The notes: generated by a model from the sequence alone, not told the origin. Counted from the first letter of the stretch, positions 16,548-25,633 are shown. The stretch: 64,000 nucleotides of DNA from Brevibacterium sp. 'Marine' (GCF_012844365.1 NZ_CP051626.1:2170001-2234000); one strand, 5' to 3'. Translations and numbers: made by a program.

Positions 16548-18368
16548 CTGATCCAGGCGGTAGACCCGCACTCCGTCATCGGCGAAGATCGGATCGCCGA
16601 CAGCAGCATCGAGGAATTCCGCATACTCTCCGTCACCGCCCGGCAGGAGCGGGGCGTCCGGGGCGAGGACGATGAAGTCGACCCCGGCCTTCCGCAGTTC
16701 GGCGATCGCCGAGGCGACTTCCCGGCTGTCCGCGTTCGGCATGGGCTCACCGTCGAAGACGGAGGCGTGGAGCACTTCGTCGAGGGCATCCTCGGGGGCG
16801 GAGTAGATCACCGGCGAATTCGGGCTCGAACCGATGAAGTAGCCACCGGTCTCCCGGTAGCGGAATCCGCTGACCGACTGCCACACCATGGCTTCGTCGG
16901 CGTGGGGCTCAGCCCACGCCAGGGGGCGGGGGAAGGTCTTGACCACGGATCCGGCGGGGACCACCTCGGCGATCGATTCCTCGTAGAAAGCCGGAACGGT
17001 CACCTCGTGGGCGGTCTGCGGAGCGGGGAGGACGACGACGGCAGCGAAGACGAGCAGGATGAGGAGGGCGCGGGCGCGACGCAGTCTGTGGTGGTTCAGC
17101 GCCCATTGGAGGCCGATGCCGAGCACGGCGAACAGGGCGATCGTCGAGTGGAGGACGAGACGCATGGGCAGGATGTTGTTGAGCACGGGGACGGCTTCGA
17201 CGAGTGCGAACGGACCGGTCTCGACAAGCACCCGGCCGGCCAGAAGGATCGGGGAACCCAACGCCAGCAGGAAGACGAGGAAACCGGTTGCAGCCGCGAT
17301 GCGCACCGGGACCGCATACACGGAGCGGCGGCCGAGGCCGCAGACGATGAGCACGGCCGCCACCAGCGCGGGTGCGCCGACGTAGGCGCCGAGTTCGGCC
17401 GGGTCGATCTCCATGATCCGGGGCAGCGGGGAGACCCCGGAGCTCAGCCAGGCCGGGGCCGCAGGCAGGATCGGATCGAGCAGGTCGGTGTTCCACACTC
17501 CGTGCGGGCGGATGGCGCCGTGTGGGGCGTTCGGGCCGGACATGGTCACCAGCAGCGGGATCGCACACAGCACGGCGATGATCCCGGCGACAGCGGACCC
17601 GAGTCCGAGAGCCAGCCACGATCGGCCGCGGTGGAGACCCCGCCCGAACACAGCGAGGCTTGCCAGGAAGCAAAGCGCGGCGAGGAATGTTCCGGCCAGC
17701 ACTTCGGTGGAGACGTAGAACTGGAAGCCGAGGAGGAGCCCGAAGCCTCCGCCGAGCATCCAGAGGCGGCGGTCGCGGAGAAGGGAACGGCCACGCGCGG
17801 CGGTGGTCCGCCCGAGGTCGAGGAGGGCGAGGAGCGCCGAGGCGGTCAGCGGCGGGGTGACGATATAGGCGAGGTTCGGGTGTCCGCCGAGCTGGGCGAT
17901 GACATAGCTGGAGAAGCCGACACCGGCAGCGGCGAGGAAAGCGGGCAGATGGTCGAGGAAGCGGCGGAAGAGCACCGCCGTGGCCAGGCTGCCCAGCACC
18001 GGGAAGGCGAGGACGAGCAGGTTGTAGCTCACGATGGGGCCGGCCACCCACGTGACGGGGGCGAGCAGGATCGCGAAGCCGACCAAGGAGGTGTTCCACG
18101 CCCCGTTGACTCCCCCACCGAGGGTGTTCATCGATTCCGTGTACAGCAGACCGCCGGTCTCACCGGCTCCGAACCCGAGGGCGTCGGCGAGCACGTGTGC
18201 GCCGTGGCCGAGCCACCAGATGAACAGGGAGGTGTCGTCGTTGGAGGCGACGACGCTGCCGCCGGGGTCCGCGGCGACGGAGCCGAAGACGGTCAGGCTG
18301 CCGACGCAGAGGAGGAGGGCGTACCACAGCCAGGGGCGCAGGCGCTCTCGAGTCGTGGGGGCATACAC
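16545..18368 (-). CDS. Polytopic membrane protein, GT-C-like glycosyltransferase style
   Basis: From GTG at 18368 the protein is about 607 residues with roughly eleven hydrophobic helices and a soluble C-terminal domain (from about residue 465). An acidic pair in the first outer loop (ASNDDTSLFIWWLGHG) recalls the GT-C glycosyltransferase layout, but no family-defining motif was recognised, so the function is open. The GGGAG ribosome site of this GTG lies inside the rpsA terminator hairpin. Longer in-frame starts would overlap rpsA. coaE follows after 9 bases. Confidence 0.7.
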   Translation of the reverse strand: MYAPTTRERLRPWLWYALLLCVGSLTVFGSVAADPGGSVVASNDDTSLFIWWLGHGAHVLADALGFGAGETGGLLYTESMNTLGGGVNGAWNTSLVGFAILLAPVTWVAGPIVSYNLLVLAFPVLGSLATAVLFRRFLDHLPAFLAAAGVGFSSYVIAQLGGHPNLAYIVTPPLTASALLALLDLGRTTAARGRSLLRDRRLWMLGGGFGLLLGFQFYVSTEVLAGTFLAALCFLASLAVFGRGLHRGRSWLALGLGSAVAGIIAVLCAIPLLVTMSGPNAPHGAIRPHGVWNTDLLDPILPAAPAWLSSGVSPLPRIMEIDPAELGAYVGAPALVAAVLIVCGLGRRSVYAVPVRIAAATGFLVFLLALGSPILLAGRVLVETGPFALVEAVPVLNNILPMRLVLHSTIALFAVLGIGLQWALNHHRLRRARALLILLVFAAVVVLPAPQTAHEVTVPAFYEESIAEVVPAGSVVKTFPRPLAWAEPHADEAMVWQSVSGFRYRETGGYFIGSSPNSPVIYSAPEDALDEVLHASVFDGEPMPNADSREVASAIAELRKAGVDFIVLAPDAPLLPGGDGEYAEFLDAAVGDPIFADDGVRVYRLDQ

Positions 18369-18399
18369 AAAGGGCTCCCGGCCTTCCGACCGGGAGCCC
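18363..18399 (-). terminator. rpsA intrinsic terminator overlapping the next gene's start
   Basis: A perfect 10-bp GC stem (18372-18381 with 18390-18399) and 8-base loop lie 15 bases after the rpsA stop and are followed by TTTGTGT. The 3' arm carries GGGAG, and the GTG of the membrane-protein gene lies three bases beyond the stem. Confidence 0.8.
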
Positions 18400-18414
18400 A
18401 AGTGATGGCTGCTA

Positions 18415-19899
18415 TCAGCTGCCTGCAAGCTTCTCACGCAGAGCTGCGAGAGCTTCGTCGCTGGCCAGGGTGCCTTCGTCGTTCGCCTCTTCGGAGGAGA
18501 ACGATCCGGTGGCCGGAGCGGCTTCGGCAGAACCGACGGCATCGGCTGCGGAGGCCTCGGCGTCCGCTGCGATGGCCTTGGCGACCTGCTTCTTGTGCTC
18601 TTCCCAGCGTTCCTGAGCGGCGGCGTACTGCTGCTCCCAGGTCTCGCGCTGAGCCTCGTAGCCCTCGACCCATTCGTTGGTCTCGGGGTCGAAGCCCTCG
18701 GGGTACTTGTAGTTGCCGTCCTCGTCGTACTCCTGCGGCATGCCGTAGAGAGCGGGGTCGAGGAACTCCTCGGCCTCGGGATCGACGCCTTCGTTCGCCT
18801 GCTTCAGCGACAGCGAGATGCGGCGGCGTTCGAGGTCGATGTCGATGACCTTGACGTAGATGGTCTCGTCGACCGAGACGACCTGCTCGGGCAGATCCAC
18901 GTGGCGCACGGCCAGTTCGGAGATGTGGACGAGGCCTTCGATGCCGTCTTCGACGCGCACGAATGCACCGAACGGAACGAGCTTGGTGACCTTGCCCGGC
19001 ACGATCTGTCCGATGACGTGCGTACGAGCGAAGTGCTGCCAAGGATCTTCCTGGGTGGCCTTGAGCGACAGCGAGACGCGCTCACGGTCCATGTCGACGT
19101 CGAGGACCTCGACGGTGACCTCGTCACCCACGGTGACGACCTCACCCGGGTGATCGATGTGCTTCCAGGACAGTTCGGAGACGTGGACGAGTCCGTCGAC
19201 ACCACCGAGGTCGACGAACGCACCGAAGTTGACGATGGAGGACACGACACCAGGACGGACCTGGCCCTTCTGCAGGGTCTGCAGGAAGTCGTGACGCACG
19301 GCCGACTGGGTCTGCTCGAGCCAGGCACGGCGCGACAGGACCACATTGTTGCGGTTCTTGTCGAGTTCGATGATCTTGGCTTCGACCTGCTGGCCGATGT
19401 AGGGGGCGAGGTCGCGGACGCGACGCATCTCGACCAGGGACGCGGGCAGGAAGCCGCGCAGTCCGATGTCGACGATCAGGCCGCCCTTGACGACCTCGAT
19501 GACGGTGCCGGTGACAACGCCGTCGTCTTCCTTGATCTTCTCGATGTCGCCCCAGGCACGCTCGTACTGAGCACGCTTCTTCGACAGCATGAGACGACCC
19601 TCTTTGTCTTCCTTCTGAAGAACGAGGGCTTCGATTTCGTCCCCGACCTCGACGACTTCGCCGGGATCGACATCGTGCTTGATGGAAAGCTCACGCGCGA
19701 GGATGACGCCTTCCGTCTTGTATCCGATGTCGACGAGGACTTCGTCACGGTCGACCTTGACGACTTCGCCCTCAACGATGTCGCCATCGTTGAAGTACTT
19801 GATGGTCTCATCGACGGCGGCGAGGAAATCCTCAGCGGTTCCGATGTCGTTGACAGCGACCTGCTTCGGCTGCACCGATTCCGGCGTGGTGGTGGTCAT
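18415..19899 (-). CDS. rpsA: 30S ribosomal protein S1
   Basis: A 494-residue S1 with four tandem S1/OB domains spanning about residues 35-365, visible as repeats of [20 protein letters not shown] and [10 protein letters not shown]. The acidic, glutamine- and tryptophan-containing C-terminal tail is typical of actinobacterial S1. It brings mRNAs to the 30S subunit. The start ATG at 19899 ([10 protein letters not shown]) is set by homology; a longer frame reaches into the promoter. The 5' leader is about 100 bases, long enough for autoregulation, which is known for S1. Confidence 0.96.
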   Translation of the reverse strand: MTTTTPESVQPKQVAVNDIGTAEDFLAAVDETIKYFNDGDIVEGEVVKVDRDEVLVDIGYKTEGVILARELSIKHDVDPGEVVEVGDEIEALVLQKEDKEGRLMLSKKRAQYERAWGDIEKIKEDDGVVTGTVIEVVKGGLIVDIGLRGFLPASLVEMRRVRDLAPYIGQQVEAKIIELDKNRNNVVLSRRAWLEQTQSAVRHDFLQTLQKGQVRPGVVSSIVNFGAFVDLGGVDGLVHVSELSWKHIDHPGEVVTVGDEVTVEVLDVDMDRERVSLSLKATQEDPWQHFARTHVIGQIVPGKVTKLVPFGAFVRVEDGIEGLVHISELAVRHVDLPEQVVSVDETIYVKVIDIDLERRRISLSLKQANEGVDPEAEEFLDPALYGMPQEYDEDGNYKYPEGFDPETNEWVEGYEAQRETWEQQYAAAQERWEEHKKQVAKAIAADAEASAADAVGSAEAAPATGSFSSEEANDEGTLASDEALAALREKLAGS

Positions 19900-19998
19900 A
19901 TAGGTAGGGACTCCGATGGAATATTGGTCCAGATCCGGTACCCTGGCGGCAGGTCGTGTGAGTAGCCGCAAGAACCGAATCCGGTCTCGATTGCGAAT

Positions 19999-20027
19999 TT
20001 GGACTTGTATGCACAGGCGCATACGGT
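19999..20027 (+). promoter_or_regulatory. Putative promoter of the methyltransferase gene
   Basis: TTGGAC at 19999-20004 and TACGGT at 20022-20027 are 17 bases apart on the plus strand, about 80 bases before the methyltransferase ATG. It overlaps the rpsA promoter on the opposite strand almost completely. Confidence 0.45.
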
Positions 20028-20033
20028 TGTCAA
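20005..20033 (-). promoter_or_regulatory. rpsA promoter
   Basis: On the minus strand a perfect TTGACA (20028-20033) is separated by 17 bases from ATACAA (20005-20010). Transcription would start near 19998, giving a leader of about 100 bases before the rpsA ATG. Confidence 0.65.
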
Positions 20034-20105
20034 TGCTAGCACCTTCTTGGGCGTGAATGCACGCCGAAGAGACGAATCATCACCACCTGGGGCCACGGAG
20101 GAACC

Positions 20106-20945
20106 ATGAGCGAAGGAACTGACGGAGCCGAGGTCATCAGCGGTGGCTATCTCCCGATCGACGAAGAGGCTTCAGTCCGGGCCAATCGCAGCTATTGGGA
20201 CAACTCGGCCGAGGAGTATCTGGCCGAGCACGGCACGTTCCTCGGCGCCTCGGATTTCATCTGGTGTCCCGAGGGAATTCACGAATCCGATGTGCGCCTC
20301 CTCGGCGATGTCGACCGGAAGCAGGTGCTCGAGGTCGGCTGCGGTGCCGGCCAGTGCTCCCGGTGGCTGGCCGAACAGGGCGCGATCACCACGGGCGTCG
20401 ATGTCTCGGCCGGGATGCTCGAGCAGGCCTCGCGTCTGCAGCGCGAACATCCCCTCAGCACCGAGGCGACTCCTCCGACCTTCCTCCTCGCCGATGCCAG
20501 GCAGCTGCCGTTCGCCTCGAACAGCTTCGACGGTGCGTTCTCCTCCTACGGCGCTCTGCCCTTCGTCAAGGACGCCGAGGTCGTCTTCGCCGAGGTCGCA
20601 CGAGTGCTGCGCACCGGCGGACAGTGGGTCTTCTCGACGACTCACCCGATGCGGTGGATGTTCCCCGATGTTCCGGGCGAGGCCGGACTGACCGTCGAGT
20701 ACTCGTATTTCGACCGCACACCGTACGTCGAGCTGTCCTCCGACGGTCAGCCCGTCTACGCCGAGCATCACCGCACGATGAGCGATTGGGTCCGACTGCT
20801 CGTCGAGGCTGGCTTCACGATCGATTCGGTGACCGAACCCGAATGGCCGGAAGAGAATCGGACCGCCTGGGGCGGTTGGTCACCGCTGCGCGGAGCGCTG
20901 ATGCCCGGCACCGTGATCTTCTCCACCACGCTGACCAAGGACTGA
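20106..20945 (+). CDS. Class I SAM-dependent methyltransferase
   Basis: A 279-residue cytosolic methyltransferase. The SAM-binding motif I is VLEVGCGAGQCSRWLAE (about residues 76-92), followed by the acidic ribose-binding residue in TTGVDVS and the LPFASNSFDGAFS block. The substrate cannot be told from sequence. GGAGGAACC before the ATG at 20106 is a strong ribosome site and fixes the start. It is divergent from rpsA, shares an overlapping promoter with it, and converges on the remnant gene at 20954. Confidence 0.88.
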   Translation: MSEGTDGAEVISGGYLPIDEEASVRANRSYWDNSAEEYLAEHGTFLGASDFIWCPEGIHESDVRLLGDVDRKQVLEVGCGAGQCSRWLAEQGAITTGVDVSAGMLEQASRLQREHPLSTEATPPTFLLADARQLPFASNSFDGAFSSYGALPFVKDAEVVFAEVARVLRTGGQWVFSTTHPMRWMFPDVPGEAGLTVEYSYFDRTPYVELSSDGQPVYAEHHRTMSDWVRLLVEAGFTIDSVTEPEWPEENRTAWGGWSPLRGALMPGTVIFSTTLTKD

Positions 20946-20953
20946 GGTGCCGC

Positions 20954-21400
20954 TCAGCCGAGCACGCTGAAGTCTCCGACCAGTCCCCCGCGCCCGGTCA
21001 GCGCTGCCAGGACGGCGTTTCCGGTTCCGCCCTGCACCGCGAGTTCCACGGCGATCGCCAACGAGTCCCGGAGCGCAGCTGCGAGGACTGCGGGTTCGAC
21101 TCCGAGTGCGGCGGCGATGTCGATTCCGTGGACGACGAGTTCGAAGGTCCGCGTGCGCACATAGTCTCCGGCCCGCATTCCCCCGCCGATCGTCATGATC
21201 GTCGCATCCGCGGCTGCGGGGCTCAGCGCGGAGATCGTGGCCAGTGCAGAGTCGCACAGGGATGCGAACGCGTCCGCGGGCCGTGGCCCGAGAGCCTCCC
21301 CCGAGGCGACGCCGCGCGCGAGGACGACGGCATCGACTCCCGGTTGGGACAGGACCTCCCGGAAGTAGTCCTCGGGACTGCCCAGGTTCGGATTCGCTCG
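20954..21400 (-). pseudogene. Truncated maleylpyruvate-isomerase/DinB-like family remnant
   Basis: The minus-strand frame is open for 148 codons and reads SPEDYFREVLSQPGV, then TIGGGMRAGDYVRTRTFELV and VHGIDIAAALGV. This looks like the C-terminal part of mycothiol-dependent maleylpyruvate isomerase-like proteins of actinobacteria. A stop at 21401-21403 precedes it, and no ATG, GTG or TTG occurs before codon 69 (ATG at 21196), so the N-terminal helices with the metal-binding part are absent. Only 92 bases separate this frame from polA, too few to hold them. A short protein from 21196 remains possible. Confidence 0.65.
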
Positions 21401-21492
21401 TCATGTCGTCAGCCCAGGCGGATCGCGATGAGTGTGCCGCTATCACCGTGCCGCCCTTTCAGCACACGCGCTGCCGGCCCGACGCGGCAGGG

Positions 21493-24156
21493 TCAGTGGG
21501 CGGCGGCGTGCCAGGAGCGGCCGGTGCCGACGTTGACGTCGAGGGGCACATCGAGCTCGAACGCCGACCCCATCTCCTCCGTGACGATCGTCGTCACCTC
21601 GTCGATCTCATCAGGCCGGACGTCGACGATGATCTCGTCATGAACCTGCAGCAGCATCGGCGAGTGCAGGTCCTGCAACCGCGCGGCGACCCTGAGCATG
21701 GCGATCTTCATGATGTCGGCGGCCGACCCCTGGATCGGTGCGTTGAGTGCGGCGCGTTCGGCCATGTCCCGCAGCTGTCGGCGGTCACTGTGCAGCGCCA
21801 GCAGATAGCGGCGGCGGCCCATGATGGTCTCTGTGAACCCCTTGGCGCGGGCCTGTTCGACGATGTCGTCGAGGTAGTCCTTGACGGCCCCGAACCGTTC
21901 GAAGTACTGGTCCATCAGCCCCTTGGCTTCATCGACCCCGATCGCCAGCTGCCGGGAGAGTCCGTAGGCGGAGAGTCCGTACACCAGCCCGTAGGACATG
22001 GCCTTGACCTTCGAACGCATCTCGGAGTCGACTTCGTCGATGCCGACGCCGAAGACCTTCGAGCCGACATAGGAGTGGAGGTCCTCGCCGTCCTTGAACG
22101 CCTGGATGAGCGCGCCGTCGCCGGACAGGTGAGCCATGATCCGCATTTCGATCTGCGAATAGTCGGCGGTGAGCAGAGTCCCGCCCGACACCTTGGGATC
22201 GGCGATGAAGATCTCCCGGATGCGTCGACCCGATTCGGTCCGCACCGGAATGTTCTGCAGGTTCGGATCCAGCGAGGAGAGCCGTCCCGTGGCAGCCACG
22301 GTCTGCTGGTACGTGGTGTGGATGCGGCCGTCGTCGGCGACGGTCTTCAGCAGTCCGACCACGGTCTGCTTGAGCTTCGTCGAATCCCGGTAGGCCAGCA
22401 GATGCTGGAGGAAGGGATGTTCGGTCTTGACGAACAGTTCGGCCAGGGCTTCGGCATCCGTCGTATAGCCGGTCTTCGTCCGCTTGGTCTTGGGCATATC
22501 GAGTTCGTCGAAGAGCACGGTCTGCAGCTGCTTGGGAGAACCGAGATTCACCTCGTGGCCGATCGCGTCGTAGGCTTCCTGCGCGCTGGCTTCGGCCTGT
22601 TTCGTGAATTCGTCGATGAGATTCGACAGTCCATCCTCGTCGACGGCGATTCCGGTCGCTTCCATCCGCGCGAGCACGGGCACGAGCGGCAGCTCGATCT
22701 CGCGGTACACCTGCGTCATGTTCGCGTCGTCGACGGCGGCGGCGAGCACCTCGTGGACTTCGAGCAGAGCGGCGGCGCGTTGACCGTGCGTGGTCACCGC
22801 GGCATCCGAATCGAGGTCGAGGGCGAGCTGTCCGGAATCGGCTTCGGGTTCGCTGAGGTCGATGCCGGCGCGGTCGGCGGCGATCTGCCCGAGCTCGTAG
22901 GAACGGGCATCAGGAACGAGGAGGTAGGCGGCCAGAGCCGTGTCCCCGGCGACATCGGTCACGGACAGCCCCATCGACTCCCACGCCTTGATCTGCAGCT
23001 TCGAGCTGTGGAGGATGAGCGCATGCCCGCCCAGGGCGGAACCGAGCTTGCCGACGGCTTTCTGCCCCGCCTCGGCGAGGTCGACGACCCACGCCTGCCC
23101 AGGTTCGGCGGAGACCGCAAGGGTCCGGGCCTGACCGTGGCCGAGCTCGAAGGAGGCATCCGAATCGAGCGCGAGCACATCGTGGTCGGCGATCTTCGAC
23201 AGCAGGGTGTCGATGTCGAGGGTCTCGATGGTGGTCTCGCGGGCCGGGGCCGGCTCGGAATCGTCTCCGGCCTCCGGGAAGATCGCGGCCAGACGCTTGC
23301 CGAGGGCTTGGAACTCGAGCTGATCGAACAGGCTCGACAGTTCGGCCGGGTCGCCTTCGCCCCAGGCCAGGTCGTCGAACTCCAGTCCCAGGTCGACGTC
23401 GTCGAGGAGGCGGTTGAGACGGTAGTTCCGCTCCACCTCGGTGATATGGTCGCGCAGCTTCTCCCCGACCTTGCCGCCGATCTTGTCGGCGTTGTCCAGC
23501 ACGCCGGGCAGGTCGCCGTGGGCGGTGAGCCATTTGGCAGCGGTCTTGTCACCGACTCCGGGCACGCCGGGCAGATTATCGGCCTTCTCACCGACGAGCG
23601 CGGCCAGCCCCCGGTAGTTCGCGGGGCTGACCCCGTACTTCTCCTCGACCGCGGCAGGAGTCATCCGGTTGAGATCACTGACTCCGCGTTTCGGGTAGAG
23701 GACCGTCACCCGGTCGGAGGCGAGCTGGAACGAATCCTTGTCTCCGCTCATCACCTCGACGAACGAGCCGGCCTCGGTGCCCATCTTCGCCATCGTCGCC
23801 AGGGCGTCGTCGGCTTCGAAGCCCTCCTTCGTCACGACCCGGATGCCCATCGCCGTGACGATGTCCTTGATGAGGTCGATCTGCGGATGGAACTCGGGCG
23901 GAGTCTTTGCCCGGCCGGCTTTGTACTCGGGGTACTCCTCGAGGCGGAAGGTCTGGCGGCCGAGGTCGAAGGCCACGGCCACATGGCTGGGTTCCTCGTC
24001 GCGGAGGACGTTGATGAGCATCGAGATGAAGCCGTAGATGGCGTTCGTCGTCTGACCGGTGCTGGTGGAGAAGTTCTCGACCGGCAGGGCATGGAAAGCC
24101 CGGTAGGCCAGGGAGTGTCCGTCGATGAGCAGGAGGGATTCGTTTGAGTGACTCAC
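21493..24156 (-). CDS. polA: DNA polymerase I
   Basis: An 887-residue PolA for repair and Okazaki-fragment maturation. The 5' nuclease domain starts LLLIDGHSLAYRAFHALP and includes GVPGVGDKTAAKWL. Polymerase motifs are TGRLSSLDPNLQNIPVRT, LTADYSQIEMRIMAHLSGD and LQVHDEIIVD. The central domain lacks the DxE proofreading motif (it reads ALDSDASFELG), as in mycobacterial PolA, so it should have no 3'-5' exonuclease. GTG at 24156 is chosen; a TAGGCT box ends 7 bases upstream. Upstream frame extensions would overlap the divergent thioesterase gene. Confidence 0.96.
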   Translation of the reverse strand: MSHSNESLLLIDGHSLAYRAFHALPVENFSTSTGQTTNAIYGFISMLINVLRDEEPSHVAVAFDLGRQTFRLEEYPEYKAGRAKTPPEFHPQIDLIKDIVTAMGIRVVTKEGFEADDALATMAKMGTEAGSFVEVMSGDKDSFQLASDRVTVLYPKRGVSDLNRMTPAAVEEKYGVSPANYRGLAALVGEKADNLPGVPGVGDKTAAKWLTAHGDLPGVLDNADKIGGKVGEKLRDHITEVERNYRLNRLLDDVDLGLEFDDLAWGEGDPAELSSLFDQLEFQALGKRLAAIFPEAGDDSEPAPARETTIETLDIDTLLSKIADHDVLALDSDASFELGHGQARTLAVSAEPGQAWVVDLAEAGQKAVGKLGSALGGHALILHSSKLQIKAWESMGLSVTDVAGDTALAAYLLVPDARSYELGQIAADRAGIDLSEPEADSGQLALDLDSDAAVTTHGQRAAALLEVHEVLAAAVDDANMTQVYREIELPLVPVLARMEATGIAVDEDGLSNLIDEFTKQAEASAQEAYDAIGHEVNLGSPKQLQTVLFDELDMPKTKRTKTGYTTDAEALAELFVKTEHPFLQHLLAYRDSTKLKQTVVGLLKTVADDGRIHTTYQQTVAATGRLSSLDPNLQNIPVRTESGRRIREIFIADPKVSGGTLLTADYSQIEMRIMAHLSGDGALIQAFKDGEDLHSYVGSKVFGVGIDEVDSEMRSKVKAMSYGLVYGLSAYGLSRQLAIGVDEAKGLMDQYFERFGAVKDYLDDIVEQARAKGFTETIMGRRRYLLALHSDRRQLRDMAERAALNAPIQGSAADIMKIAMLRVAARLQDLHSPMLLQVHDEIIVDVRPDEIDEVTTIVTEEMGSAFELDVPLDVNVGTGRSWHAAAH

Positions 24157-24163
24157 ATGGCAT

Positions 24164-24169
24164 AGCCTA
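24164..24169 (-). promoter_or_regulatory. Putative -10 box of polA (leaderless)
   Basis: TAGGCT on the minus strand lies 7 bases before the polA GTG, with no ribosome-binding sequence between. Confidence 0.5.
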
Positions 24170-24198
24170 GCGTTCGAAGCTGACTTGAAGGAGAACCG

Positions 24199-24660
24199 AT
24201 GCTGCGTCCCGACGTGTCCCTGACTACTCACACCACATCTGAGGAGATCGACACGCTGCTCGAGCAGCTGCGTGGGCCGGGCTCCGGTGGTGAGCTGGCC
24301 GAGAGGATGGGAATCGAATTCGTCGAGCTCGCCCATGACCATGTCGTGGCCACGGCCCCGGTCGTCGGCAATCGGCAGCCGATGGGACTCTTCCACGGAG
24401 GCGGCCACGTCGTACTCGCCGAGTCGCTGGCATCGATGCATTCGTACCTGCTCTCCGGGGGTAGGAACGTCGTCGGAGTCGATCTCAATGCCACTCACCT
24501 GCGTGCTGCGCGTGAGGGCGTGGTCACCGGTCGCGCCGAGGTGCTCCACCAGGGACGCACGATCGTCTCCCATGAAGTGAAGATGACCGACGAGGCGGGG
24601 CGGCTGCTCTCGATCGTGCGGATCACGAACATGATCCTGAAGACCGAGCCGAAGGGCTGA
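24199..24660 (+). CDS. PaaI-type hotdog-fold thioesterase
   Basis: A 153-residue hotdog protein. The signature region is QPMGLFHGGGHVVLAESLASM, followed by VGVDLNATHLRAAREG, typical of the PaaI/YbgC-like acyl-CoA thioesterases that hydrolyse aromatic or medium-chain acyl-CoA. The substrate is not determined. GAAGGAGAA seven bases before the ATG at 24199 is a strong ribosome site. The gene is divergent from polA and convergent with pdtaR. Its last codons resemble the unit of the tandem repeat that follows. Confidence 0.9.
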   Translation: MLRPDVSLTTHTTSEEIDTLLEQLRGPGSGGELAERMGIEFVELAHDHVVATAPVVGNRQPMGLFHGGGHVVLAESLASMHSYLLSGGRNVVGVDLNATHLRAAREGVVTGRAEVLHQGRTIVSHEVKMTDEAGRLLSIVRITNMILKTEPKG

Positions 24661-24670
24661 GGTCCGAACC

Positions 24671-24721
24671 GAAGGGCCGAGGCGAAGGGCCGAGGCGAAG
24701 GGCCGAGGCGAAGGGCCGAGA
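24671..24721 (+). repeat. 13-bp tandem repeat downstream of the thioesterase gene
   Basis: GAAGGGCCGAGGC is repeated nearly four times head to tail (starts at 24671, 24684, 24697, 24710) right after the thioesterase stop. The last coding bases (GAAGGGCTGAGG) look like the seed copy. Replication slippage is the likely origin. Confidence 0.85.
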
Positions 24722-24743
24722 CAGGACCCTCCGCAGCGAACGC

Positions 24744-24783
24744 AGAAGGCCGACGAATCCATCTCGGGATTCGCCGGCCTTCT
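24744..24783. terminator. Bidirectional terminator between thioesterase and pdtaR
   Basis: A 17-bp inverted repeat with one mismatch (24744-24760 with 24767-24783) and a 6-base loop lies between two convergent genes. Confidence 0.75.
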
Positions 24784-24821
24784 TGGGTTCCGGGTCCGGA
24801 CCTGCCTGGTCCGGAAGGTGG

Positions 24822-25442
24822 CTACTTCTTGCTGCCGATCTGCTTGAGCACGGTCTCGGCGACCTCGCGCATCGTCAGTCGGCGGTCCATCGAGGTCTTC
24901 TGGATCCAGCGGAAGGCCTCGGGTTCGCTCAGCCCCATGGACGTCTGCAGCAGGCTCTTGGCGCGTTCGACGAGCTTGCGGGTCTCGAAACGTTCTGTGA
25001 GATCGGAGATCTCGGACTCGAGCGAGCTGATCTCGGCGTGACGCGAGAGCGCGATCTCCAATGCCGGGATGAGGTCGGCCGAGGTGAACGGCTTGACGAC
25101 ATAGGCCATGGCACCGGCATCCCGGGCACGCTCGACGAGCTCCTTCTGCGAGAAGGCGGTGAGCAGCACCACGGGCGCGATGCGGGCGCGGGCGATGCGC
25201 TCGGCCGCGGAGATTCCGTCGAGGATGGGCATTTTGATGTCCATGACCACGAGGTCGGGGCGCAGCTCCTCGGCCAGGCGGATGGCGGATTCGCCGTCCG
25301 CAGCCTCACCGACGACGTCATAGCCGACTTCGCGGAGCATTTCTACGATATCGAGACGAATCACGGCCTCGTCTTCGGCCACGACTACGCGGCGGACCGG
25401 CACGGACTCATCTGAAGTTGATTCTTCGCTGTTTGAAAGCAC
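24822..25442 (-). CDS. pdtaR: ANTAR-domain response regulator (PdtaR-like)
   Basis: A 206-residue regulator. Receiver domain residues about 17-135 include acidic E23/D24, phosphorylatable Asp68 in VVMDIKMP, Thr95 and Lys117 in VVKPF. A coiled linker is followed by an ANTAR domain (about 145-202, RKLVERAKSLLQ and SEPEAFRWIQ). ANTAR proteins bind paired hairpins in nascent RNA to block termination; the mycobacterial homologue pairs with kinase PdtaS, not seen here. GTG at 25442 lies 6 bases from a TAGACT box, suggesting a leaderless transcript. Confidence 0.92.
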   Translation of the reverse strand: MLSNSEESTSDESVPVRRVVVAEDEAVIRLDIVEMLREVGYDVVGEAADGESAIRLAEELRPDLVVMDIKMPILDGISAAERIARARIAPVVLLTAFSQKELVERARDAGAMAYVVKPFTSADLIPALEIALSRHAEISSLESEISDLTERFETRKLVERAKSLLQTSMGLSEPEAFRWIQKTSMDRRLTMREVAETVLKQIGSKK

Positions 25443-25448
25443 GTCACC

Positions 25449-25454
25449 AGTCTA
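25449..25454 (-). promoter_or_regulatory. Putative -10 box of pdtaR (leaderless)
   Basis: TAGACT on the minus strand ends 6 bases before the GTG at 25442. Confidence 0.5.
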
Positions 25455-25584
25455 GACCAGGCGCTCAGCGTCGTGGCCAGCGGACCGGTAAGTTTCTTCT
25501 GTGAGGGTGGCCACGGCCGGTGACGGTGGCCACCGGCGGGCATCCTCGGCGGGTGGCGAATGTGCAATCGGTCCGCGCGCGCAG

Positions 25585-25590
25585 TAGAAT
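25585..25590 (+). promoter_or_regulatory. Putative -10 box of tRNA-Leu
   Basis: TAGAAT on the plus strand lies 43 bases before the tRNA 5' end. The -35 region 17-18 bases upstream is weak (around TGTGCA). Confidence 0.4.
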
Positions 25591-25633
25591 CGTCCCGTTG
25601 CACAGGCGGTCCTGACAGGACAGCTCGTGACGA

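Noticed and set aside
21196..21446. An overlapping frame through the start of the isomerase-like remnant as a separate 188-residue gene
   Set aside because: It is arginine-rich, out of frame with the conserved segment, and has no family resemblance.
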